The notes below the pieces were generated by a model. It did not search any database. It worked only from the letters and a program-made list of their open reading frames with translations, and had not been told where the DNA came from. A stretch of 64,000 nucleotides of DNA from Bin80 sp964291275 (GTDB lineage Bacteria; Bacteroidota; Rhodothermia; Rhodothermales; Bin80): assembly GCA_964291275.2 (NCBI GenBank), contig OZ219800.1, positions 930,001 through 994,000 on the forward strand, given 5' to 3'. Shown one piece after another: positions 25,769 to 32,981 of the stretch. Positions within the stretch are counted from its first letter, which is position 1, and every line of letters begins with the position of its first letter. The position numbers and the translations under genes were made by a program.

Positions 25769-26911
25769 TCAAACCCTCGCACGGGTGGTGATCAAAGGGT
25801 TTTCCAAGCGCAGTGCTTCCCAGAGAAAGCCGACCAGTTCGCGCGCGACCGCTGCATTGGCAACACATCGTGCTTTGGTCTGACTCAGTTTGTGAAAACG
25901 TTTGTACAGTCGACGCTGCGCCTTCCATGCCACGGAGATCACCTCAGCAGAGATCGCTTCTTGCCGTTGTCGTAGCACACGACTGCGGCGGGGTGGGTTT
26001 GCATACTTCCATGCGGCGGAGATGACCGCATTTCGCACATGGACATTTCCAGTTTTGGTGAGGCCTCCCCGTTGCGTGTGATTGCCTGAACTGTGCTCGC
26101 TTGGCACCAGGCCCAGATATGCCATCAACTGACGTGGATGTGCAAAACGACGGAGATCTCCCAACTCGAAGACCAGGGTCAACGCCGTCACCAAACCAAT
26201 CCCTCGGAATGCCATCAAGACCTTGACGGGCGCTTGATAGGGGGCGCGTTCGGCCTGCGCGGCTAAGTCCCCCTCAATTCTGCGTACTTCTTGCGTTAGT
26301 TGATCTAATTGGTGCAGATACGTTTGAAGCGTGATCTGGTCAATCTCGGCCATCGGTAAGGCGCCAATCCATGTGTGAAAGGTCTTGGTCCAATTGGTCT
26401 TGCCTGGATACTGCAACCCGCGTGTCTGAAGGAAAGTCAGAATCCGCTGCTTGGTCCGGGTGATCGTTTCTGCCAGATCTCCCCGACAACGCAACAAGGA
26501 CCGGATGGCCTCCTGTTCCTCATCTGGAATACAAACAATCGTCAGCAATCCAGCAGCGTACAGCGTTGCCAACTTTTTGGCATCTCGACGATCCGTTTTG
26601 ACGCGCTCGCCTGGACGACGCGGAATGGACGAGGGCGCAATTACTTCACACGAGATCCCGCGGGCCTGTAACGCGCGTTGCAAGCCAAATCCACAGGAAG
26701 ACGCTTCATAGCAAGAGCGTACCTGACCATGACGATCTTGGACCTTCCGGAGATATTTAGTGACCTTCGGCAGATCATGCGGCAATCCCCGCTCATCCAA
26801 AATCACGCCTGTACGCGCATTGTAAGCACACAACGCAATGGTCCTTTTATGCACATCCATACCGACAGAGATCGTGGATGCAGAAGTGGAAGAGTTGATG
26901 TGAGGTAGCAT
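25769..26911 (-). CDS. IS110-family transposase (recombinase)
   Basis: A 380-residue DEDD/serine recombinase of the IS110 family. The RuvC-like N-terminal domain has GMDVHKRTI with the first acidic residue, CYEASSCGFGL, and KTDRRDAKKLA with the last two. The C-terminal Transposase_20 domain has FRGIGLVTALTLVFELGD and LGLVPSEHSSG, with the catalytic serine region. Full length and undamaged. Confidence 0.95.
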   Translation of the reverse strand: MLPHINSSTSASTISVGMDVHKRTIALCAYNARTGVILDERGLPHDLPKVTKYLRKVQDRHGQVRSCYEASSCGFGLQRALQARGISCEVIAPSSIPRRPGERVKTDRRDAKKLATLYAAGLLTIVCIPDEEQEAIRSLLRCRGDLAETITRTKQRILTFLQTRGLQYPGKTNWTKTFHTWIGALPMAEIDQITLQTYLHQLDQLTQEVRRIEGDLAAQAERAPYQAPVKVLMAFRGIGLVTALTLVFELGDLRRFAHPRQLMAYLGLVPSEHSSGNHTQRGGLTKTGNVHVRNAVISAAWKYANPPRRSRVLRQRQEAISAEVISVAWKAQRRLYKRFHKLSQTKARCVANAAVARELVGFLWEALRLENPLITTRARV

Positions 26912-27300
26912 TGGACTGTTTCTGGTTAATGGACAAAGTTAATACAAGCTCATGGAGCTCAACCAGTAAGGAGTCCTGCTATAAAATCTCTTATAAGCGT
27001 GCGGTAAAATCTACGGTTTCGGGTTTCTATCGTGGGGCCTTCGGGGGAAATTATCTTGTTTTGCGCATAGATCATGGCTTCGAGAGGTAACCCTGAGTTC
27101 AGTTGATCAGGGGCATCACATAGCCTGCTTTCCAGAACAACCTCGTCGTAGCCTCTCCTCTGTCCACTTTCCGTGTGCGGAACAATATCGCAACCACGGA
27201 CGACTTGCTACCCAAGGGTTTCAAGCCACTCGAGTGCGGCGGCCTCAACCGCCGACTCGGTGAGGAAGTTTTCGCTGCTGGTCATCTTATAATTGACCTA

Positions 27301-29055
27301 TCATGGTTTATCATAACGATAGTCGAAGATGCAGGAAGCCCCAATCATCTCACGAAACCAAAGTGTGGCACTGGCTCCAGATTCGTCTCTAAGATACACG
27401 GGTTCGTTCAACGCAAAGTGGACTGGCTGGGGTTGTCCTTCGTTGATGATGACACTGTCTGCGTAGAGGTAGGTGCGATCCAGAGCGTCTAGTATGGGGT
27501 TCAGCCCTCCCCGAATACCGGGTAGGTGTCCTGAGCGGTTGGCTATAATCCGCGATCCTCCCTCCGGGGCTGGGCGAATAGAAACTTCAAGTGGTCTGTC
27601 GGGCAAATAGTATCGTTCCACGTGCGCTTTGAATCCTTCTGCCGCACAGAAAACGATAATAGGAAGTCTGGAATGGATTAAAAACTCAGCCCGTCCGCAG
27701 GCATTAGTCTGAGCCTCACTGAACGTGTTGTTCGGGTTGAGTATCAGCACATGTACGTCCGGTTGCGGCTCGCCCGTATCGCCGTGAGAAACCACTATAT
27801 GAACCTGTACACCCTCTGGTACTGGGAGACTGGCTGCTGGCAGAACAACCTTCAGTTCACGTCCACCTATCAACTGAAACATGGGCCGCTGACCAGTCAA
27901 AGCATAGGTCTCAGTTTCAATCACGGCAACCCCCTCACCGCGCCGTTCAATAAAGTACTCGCGTCCGCCAGATCCTGGAACATCCCCCACAGGACATTGC
28001 CCTAACCGCGAAGCGAGTAGCTCATTGCGTGTAAACTGACTAGTGCGTAAGTCGTCAGTGGTCATGGAATTGCACAGGCCGCCGGGAGAATACAGTTCCA
28101 GGCGATCCTCGAAAAGAAATAGGCGAATCCGTGATCCACGTACTGCATAGTCACGATGTACCACCGCATTCACAACAGCCTCAAAGACCGCTCGCAAACT
28201 GAACTGAGGCAGTTCAATGCGTGCAGGATTTTTATACGCCGCCACTCGCTGGTTGGCTACCACGAAGCGCATTGCTCCGCGAATCTGTTGATCAAGAGGA
28301 CCAGAAATGTCACGAGAATCAATTTGCTGGTTGCCATCTAGACGTTGTCCCCGGTAACACACTGCCTGAATCCAAGCGTTCGGCAACCATTCGCGTGGAT
28401 CCTTTGACGCCAGTAGCACCCCCCCTACCGTCGCCAGAAAATTACCGCTCGAATCTTCCTTGGCGAATTTCAACTTCGTCAATGCAACCTCGGGCACGTC
28501 ATGTACTCGGGAACTCACATATCTGCGCCACAGCTGCCTGTGGAGACTTTTGATAGCAGTACTCCTTACGACTTGGGTATCTGTTGAGGTGTCATCGGAC
28601 TGCCCACGCGTGTGTGTCAATCGGTGGACTTCAACCGAATCCATCTCATGCTTGCGATCTCCTCGTCGACGAAAATATCCCCCAGGGGAGCGATGCACCG
28701 TTACACTCTCCGGTATGTCAACAAGAAGTGCACCGCCATCAGCAGATCCTACAGGCACTCGAAAGACATTGTAGTCAATAGCAGGCTTGATGCTTTCCCT
28801 GCAAATTTCACCCACGAACCTGACTAGTATGTCTAGTTTCGATCGATCAAGAGATTGCGGGTGCCCATCATCCGTTACGCCTAAGACCAGCCGGCCTCCC
28901 TCTCCATTTCCGAACGCCGCAATTTCATTCGCGAGCGAATCGCGCCGGGGTGCAGAAACCTTCATTCCACGGAATTCGACGGCCTTCAACTCCATGCCTG
29001 TATCCTCACCCAAAGCAACCTCCTGCCACAACCTTGTTGGATTAATTGACGACAT
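27301..29055 (-). CDS. AlbA_2/HATPase protein of the restriction locus with extra C-terminal domain
   Basis: A 584-residue protein. Residues ~15-135 form the AlbA_2 (Schlafen-like) domain, with ELKAVEF, NEIAAFGNGEGG and LGVTDDG. Residues ~300-410 are an HATPase_c_4 domain of the RecG-related kind, with FEAVVNAVVHRDYAVRGSRI. Residues ~425-584 add a beta-rich part (GEPQPDVHVLILNP, ACGRAEFLI) like a carboxypeptidase-regulatory or Ig-type fold, then an unrecognised end. The combination suggests a phage-defence or DNA-processing role beside the type I system. It starts within the end of an hsdM fragment and ends just before hsdR, so it was part of that operon. Intact. Confidence 0.75.
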   Translation of the reverse strand: MSSINPTRLWQEVALGEDTGMELKAVEFRGMKVSAPRRDSLANEIAAFGNGEGGRLVLGVTDDGHPQSLDRSKLDILVRFVGEICRESIKPAIDYNVFRVPVGSADGGALLVDIPESVTVHRSPGGYFRRRGDRKHEMDSVEVHRLTHTRGQSDDTSTDTQVVRSTAIKSLHRQLWRRYVSSRVHDVPEVALTKLKFAKEDSSGNFLATVGGVLLASKDPREWLPNAWIQAVCYRGQRLDGNQQIDSRDISGPLDQQIRGAMRFVVANQRVAAYKNPARIELPQFSLRAVFEAVVNAVVHRDYAVRGSRIRLFLFEDRLELYSPGGLCNSMTTDDLRTSQFTRNELLASRLGQCPVGDVPGSGGREYFIERRGEGVAVIETETYALTGQRPMFQLIGGRELKVVLPAASLPVPEGVQVHIVVSHGDTGEPQPDVHVLILNPNNTFSEAQTNACGRAEFLIHSRLPIIVFCAAEGFKAHVERYYLPDRPLEVSIRPAPEGGSRIIANRSGHLPGIRGGLNPILDALDRTYLYADSVIINEGQPQPVHFALNEPVYLRDESGASATLWFREMIGASCIFDYRYDKP

Positions 29056-29195
29056 TATTTCGTTTCACTGAAGCCATCAAATTCTTTTGGATCACGGTAT
29101 CAGGCCAGAGCCTTCCACCTGTCGTTCGCGGAGTTCAACTACCAGCCTCTCCATCCTGTCCTCAAACGGTTCGTCATCATTCTCTTGGGTACTAC
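29042..29195 (-). pseudogene. hsdM: hsdM fragment (second copy of the C-terminus)
   Basis: About 50 residues similar to the end of a type I methyltransferase: ENDDEPFEDRMERLVVELRE, then after a frameshift VIQKNLMASVKRN and a TAA at 29044-29042. The last codons overlap the AlbA_2 start. A second, different remnant of the same region lies at 30460-30992, so two hsdM tails existed here. Confidence 0.6.
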
Positions 29196-29685
29196 TTTTT
29201 TTTAGGCCCGCACGACGATCATGGTTTTACATTGGATACAGAATTATTATCCATATTTTCGGATGATGACACGAAAACTATCCTTAGCCTTGGCCAATCT
29301 ACGATAATCCACACTGGACGGAAGACTACAATCAACAACTTCCTCACCCAAAGCCGAGAGTATGTGCGGCGGCAAAGGTGTCTCGCCCATAATATTAATA
29401 CCCCGGTCCGAGTAGTCTTTGCAGTCCAAGTCGCGCGAGATCCCAACACAAGCACCTAGCGATCTAGAACACATCACCAGCGATGTTGACGTTCGTGCCT
29501 GGAAAATTTCCCGAGAAAGACGGCAAACCGCGCGTGTACCTGCAACGGGATTCTCCACGCCCAGACACTGCAAAAATTATACACGGTACAGCGAAAAGTG
29601 GGGCGGCTCCCTGAAGATACAAGCAGATTTCCTACCAGTACGAGGTAAGGCGATCAAGAAAAAAGGCAGTCCCAATGCCGAAAAA
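29196..29685. other. Degraded stretch in the restriction locus
   Basis: This 490-base stretch sits where hsdS or the body of hsdM would be expected. Minus-strand frames of ~80-108 codons exist (one contains the segment INIMGETPLPPHILSALG), but I recognise no family. Probably eroded coding sequence. Confidence 0.4.
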
Positions 29686-30042
29686 CTAATCATCACGAAC
29701 CGGTCGGCCTATGATGTCCTTATTTCCTGTAGCCTCCACAACCACCACATACTCCCGCTCGACCTCCTGGTGGAATCGCTCCGGCAGTCTCGTCCAGTCC
29801 CTCGCCTCGACGAGAATAGGAATCGTCGATTCCCGCACGGCCTCCTCGAAGTTCATCAACCGTTCGAATGGAATTTCGTCGACCCCCGGCCCCCGCAGCA
29901 CGAGGTCGAGGTCACTGCCTTCGTGGCCCCGGCCGCTCACGCGACTGTCATATGCCCACACCTCCACACCGGGCAGGTGCTCCCGCAGTAAGATTTTCAG
30001 GATGCGCCGATGCGTTGCTGCGAGACGTAGCTGGTCAATCAT
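29686..30042 (-). CDS. MntA-type minimal nucleotidyltransferase antitoxin
   Basis: A ~118-residue minimal nucleotidyltransferase. The start is taken at the ATG at 30042, which overlaps the HEPN gene's stop; a frame extends five codons further. The motif GSDLDLVLRG carries the two catalytic aspartates, preceded by EVWAYDSRVSGRGH. The final aspartate strand is present as IPILVEARDW. In MNT/HEPN pairs the nucleotidyltransferase modifies and silences the HEPN RNase. It appears intact within decayed surroundings. Confidence 0.85.
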   Translation of the reverse strand: MIDQLRLAATHRRILKILLREHLPGVEVWAYDSRVSGRGHEGSDLDLVLRGPGVDEIPFERLMNFEEAVRESTIPILVEARDWTRLPERFHQEVEREYVVVVEATGNKDIIGRPVRDD

Positions 30043-30367
30043 CCTCGGCCCGCTCAATCATGCCAGCAAGAGCTTTCGCGTCCTTGATGAAGCCCGGAAG
30101 TAGCCTGAGTGTGGCTTCCGCAAAATCCTCACCGTAGTCGTGCGCCGTGAAGTTACAGTTATCACGGTAACGTAGCCACCGCTCCGATGCATTTGGCGAG
30201 ATCAGACCGTGGCGCGTCGCGTGGCGGAAGAGATCCTTAAAATGGAGATGGTCGGCCTTTCTGTTACTGGCGAACCAGGCGGCCAGCAGCTTACGCAGTA
30301 GCTTGCCGGACTGTTCGAGTACAAGTTCAAATTCCTTGACACACGCGGCGCGGTAGATATCGTACAT
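30035..30367 (-). CDS. HepT-type HEPN toxin
   Basis: A 110-residue helical protein of the HI0074/HEPN group, with the RxxxxH RNase motif in YRDNCNFTAHDYG near residue 85. It is immediately upstream of, and overlaps, the MNT gene, the usual order for this toxin-antitoxin module. Start ATG at 30367. Confidence 0.85.
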   Translation of the reverse strand: MYDIYRAACVKEFELVLEQSGKLLRKLLAAWFASNRKADHLHFKDLFRHATRHGLISPNASERWLRYRDNCNFTAHDYGEDFAEATLRLLPGFIKDAKALAGMIERAEDD

Positions 30368-30459
30368 AACTTCGTCGCCACCCTCATACCGTTCGATTTC
30401 CCCTACCGCTCATTCGAGTGAGGCAATACAGCGGCGCAAAAAGGTCGTGTCTATGTTCA

Positions 30460-30992
30460 TCACCCCCATCCTCCGAATCCCAATGACTCCAGATTCTCAT
30501 TGATCGCGACATCGTGCCGAGTACCTTCGGCCTATTGTTTTCGAAACTTGAATACCAATCGCTCAATCTTGTCCTCAAACAGCTCTGCATCCTCTTCCTG
30601 AGGCTCCAAACCAACATAGCATCCAGGCGTAAGCACATAGCCATGCTTACGAACTTCTTCAAGTGAAGCACTCCTGCGGTAGCCCGGAATGTTCTCGTAG
30701 CCATCAACATCCTCCCCCTTTTGCCAAGAATGATACGTATTGGCAATGCGGCTTATCTCTTCACTTGTCAATTCCCGGTGTGTCCTGCTTACCATCCGAC
30801 CCAGTTTACACGCATCAATAAATAAGATACCTTCGTGTCGCTTGCGTTCACGTGACAGAAACCATAAACATGCCGGGATTGAATTGTGTAGAAAAGCTGC
30901 CCGGGAAGGGACACCATACAGTCTACCAAGCCCTTTTCGATCAGATTCTTTCTAGTCGAGTCAATCAAGCGTTCTCCGTGTGTGCCAGACAT
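30460..30992 (-). pseudogene. hsdM: hsdM fragment, type I methyltransferase C-terminal part
   Basis: Degraded C-terminal third of a type I DNA methyltransferase. RKNLIEKGLVDCMVSLPGQL opens it; after a frameshift near 30800 it continues with LFIDACKLGRMV, THRELTSEEISRIANTYHSW, SLEEVRKHGYVLTPG and FEDKIERLVFKF. An in-frame TAG at about 30537 replaces a glutamine, and the tail AINENLESLGFGGWG ends at 30460. The catalytic NPPF part is missing. Confidence 0.8.
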
Positions 30993-31434
30993 CCATAAGA
31001 ATGTATTTCCCTTGCTGATCTTCCCCTTTTCTCCTAATACAACTCTGCATCACTGCACTAATGGCTAATAACAGCGTGAACGTCCACAAGACCAATCCTT
31101 GCGGCTTCCGAGGTTGGTAGCCGCTTGCTGAACAACAATTCTCCCCCCAGGTCCATGCCTGCCAGCACACAGTAGCCAACATGAGTATCAGGGCTAGGGT
31201 ACGTCATTTGTCGCACATGATTACCTCCTGTCTGAACTTATTGCAAAGACTGCTGAAGAATTTGGGGGAGAATTCAAAAACCGATGTACACCTGACGAGC
31301 GTGTGATCTGATTTTCCGAAACTATCCTGTACGAAAAAGCATAAGTATAACCGAGAACACTCGCCACCTAGATGCCATGGTGATTTAAGTTTGAAAGTGT
31401 ATTCTTCCGGATATTTCGATATTATACTATTTCG
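30993..31434. other. Non-coding or eroded stretch between hsdM and abiEi remnants
   Basis: About 440 bases. Small minus-strand frames of 73 and 81 codons show no family features. The last 100 bases are AT-rich and probably held the promoter of the decayed abiEi gene. Confidence 0.4.
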
Positions 31435-31519
31435 ATGGTTGTTAGCCATCTAAAAACACTATAATCAAAAACCATCCCTGATACGCTCCGACCAGGATAC
31501 CACTCGACATAAATAATAA
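31435..31519 (+). pseudogene. abiEi remnant, left part
   Basis: Aligns base for base with the start of the intact AbiEi gene at 40966: the remnant reads MVVSHLKTL, a stop, then SKTIPDTLRPGYHST, against MAMSHSRTPRLKPLLDALPPGF. A TAA interrupts it early and an ISL3 element cuts it at 31520. A short possible continuation (WLARGLD, like WLRARGID of the intact gene) lies beyond the element at 32935-32981. Confidence 0.65.
31512..31519. repeat. Target-site duplication, left copy (ISL3 element)
   Basis: AATAATAA, repeated exactly at 32927-32934. Eight bases is the expected length for ISL3. Confidence 0.85.
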
Positions 31520-32926
31520 GGGTCTTGGGCCAATCTTGTGAAAACGCAATTTTCATTTCATTCTGGGGGAGAGGTCCAAGCCTCCGAGATGGAAGTAAAT
31601 GGCGGTTGCAAATCGTTCATTATTTCGGAATCCGCGGGCGCGTACTTTGACTGTTTTTATTCGGCTGTTGATGCTTTCGGCCGGGCCATTGCTGACCTTG
31701 AGAATAATTGCATTGATGATTCCCCACAGGTGGTTTTTAATGGTTTTGGCGGCTTCCTTGACCGGCTCCAAGCGGCAGCGCATGGCCCAGGAAAGCCATC
31801 TTTTCCAGCCCTTGCGGGCCCAGGTGGGATGTACATAATGCCATAAATTTCGTGCCATCTCCTTGATGGCCCACGCCCGGGCGGTTTTCAACGAACTGTT
31901 CTTCAACGATTGAAACCGCGCTTTCTGCTTCTTGGACATATTTTCCCGGTTCGTTAGCCAGTCGTACTTACTTCCGGTGAGGGTCGTATCTCCTTCGGCG
32001 CGTAAAGCCTTGTGCTCTTGCCGACGCACTTTGTCCACGGCCTCCCCCAGATACTTCGCCACATGAAACCGGTCAAACGCAATCTTCTTCGCTGCATCAG
32101 CTACACACGCCAAGGTGGCAGAGATGTAGGCGGGCCACATGTCCATGCTCACGCTCTCAATCCCCGCCAATTGTTCTGGTGTGAGACTTAAATACCAGCG
32201 CTTTAGCACCGCTTTCGTGCGTCCGATCCCCACATACAGGACCCTGCCTGCCTTTGCATCGGAAACGACCGTAACGTATTTATGTCGCTTACGGAAGGAG
32301 GTCTCATCCACGCAAATGTGCGGAATAATCTCCGTTTGTCTGCGCCGAAGTCCTCGCTCTACCGCGTGCTCCATGATCCTTGAAATCACTTTCCATCCCA
32401 CGCCGAGCTGCCGCGATACTGCGGATACCCTCGCATCCCCAAGCCATCCAATTACCATCTCTTCAAAGTCAAAGGTGTGCCGGGAACTCGACGATGCCCA
32501 AGGAACCTGCACCGTCCGAACTCCACACGCTGGACACTTTACACGCGGAACCCGGGCAATCAACTCCGTACGATAGGTACAGGTATCTAAGTGCCGCCAG
32601 GAACGTGCCTCGCGCAAATCATAAAAGGAACAAGCCGCCTTACACTTCGGACATGACAGCAATGATGTATCCGTGCAGATCACCGTTACCCGCCGTACCC
32701 GATCCTTATCATCATAACGATCCTCTGAAATCTCCCAAGGCGATTCAAGCCCTATACTCCTATGGATACTCGCCTCATCCTTTTTCATTGTATTCGCATC
32801 TGTTTCAAGTGAAATTTTCCCCAGAATAACAACCAAAAATAGAGCACATAAACACTACTGTCATGACCACCTTATACCGAATTTTCCTGAATTTACAGAT
32901 CTCGTCATAATATTGGGTGAAGGGCC
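31520..32926 (-). mobile_element. ISL3-family insertion sequence
   Basis: A 1407-bp element. Imperfect terminal inverted repeats of about 22 bp share the pattern GG..CTT...CCAAT.TT.TGA at both ends. An exact 8-bp duplication flanks it. It interrupts the abiEi remnant. Confidence 0.85.
31553..32788 (-). CDS. ISL3-family transposase
   Basis: A 411-residue transposase from the ATG at 32788 (a TTG at 32836 is an alternative). An N-terminal zinc ribbon (CPKCKAAC and CPACGVRT) is followed by helix-turn-helix and a DDE domain: ICVDETSFRKRH, SVSMDMWPAYISA with FDRFHVAK, and a C-terminal SNGPAESINSRIK with the glutamate. Complete and probably functional. Confidence 0.95.
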   Translation of the reverse strand: MKKDEASIHRSIGLESPWEISEDRYDDKDRVRRVTVICTDTSLLSCPKCKAACSFYDLREARSWRHLDTCTYRTELIARVPRVKCPACGVRTVQVPWASSSSRHTFDFEEMVIGWLGDARVSAVSRQLGVGWKVISRIMEHAVERGLRRRQTEIIPHICVDETSFRKRHKYVTVVSDAKAGRVLYVGIGRTKAVLKRWYLSLTPEQLAGIESVSMDMWPAYISATLACVADAAKKIAFDRFHVAKYLGEAVDKVRRQEHKALRAEGDTTLTGSKYDWLTNRENMSKKQKARFQSLKNSSLKTARAWAIKEMARNLWHYVHPTWARKGWKRWLSWAMRCRLEPVKEAAKTIKNHLWGIINAIILKVSNGPAESINSRIKTVKVRARGFRNNERFATAIYFHLGGLDLSPRMK

Positions 32927-32934
32927 AATAATAA
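32927..32934. repeat. Target-site duplication, right copy (ISL3 element)
   Basis: Exact copy of the eight bases at 31512-31519. Confidence 0.85.
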
Positions 32935-32981
32935 GAGTAGCTGGCAAGAGGCCTTGATCACGGCTATCCAATGCCTACAAA
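32935..32981 (+). pseudogene. abiEi remnant, possible right part
   Basis: Forty-seven bases between the ISL3 element and the 2.09 kb element. One frame reads LARGLDHGYPMPT, comparable with the LRARGID region of the intact AbiEi. The match is short, so this is tentative. Confidence 0.35.

Larger units (their letters stand above)
25510..26996 (-). mobile_element. IS110-family insertion sequence inserted in hsdR
   Basis: Removing about 1487 bp between the dinucleotides CT at 26997-26996 and CT at 25510-25509 (minus strand) rejoins hsdR exactly in frame (RRFYRTL + PDLESPTIPG). This defines the footprint and a CT core, typical of this family. There are no terminal inverted repeats or duplications beyond the core. 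About 85 bases lie upstream of the transposase and about 258 downstream, so the long non-coding end is on the 3' side, as in the IS1111 group. Confidence 0.8.
25186..27285 (-). pseudogene. hsdR: hsdR, type I restriction endonuclease R subunit, broken
   Basis: The N-terminus of a type I restriction R subunit starts at the ATG at 27285 (TSSENFLTESAVEAAALEWL), 15 bases after the AlbA_2 gene's stop. An in-frame TAG at 27210-27208 replaces an expected residue after LETLG. The frame then runs through RRGYDEVVLESRL to RRFYRTL, where the IS110 element interrupts it. On the far side it resumes with PDLESPTIPGVAVEYSDEDG, IDFEDHSANDWLAV and GLPLVVIELKNPTDE, the HSDR_N nuclease core including the ELK motif. 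It ends at the IS4 insertion; no helicase part follows. Non-functional. Confidence 0.9.

Noticed and set aside
30961..31449. Two short minus-strand frames (73 and 81 codons)
   Set aside because: No motif; the region is eroded and one frame lies over the leader of the decayed abiEi gene.
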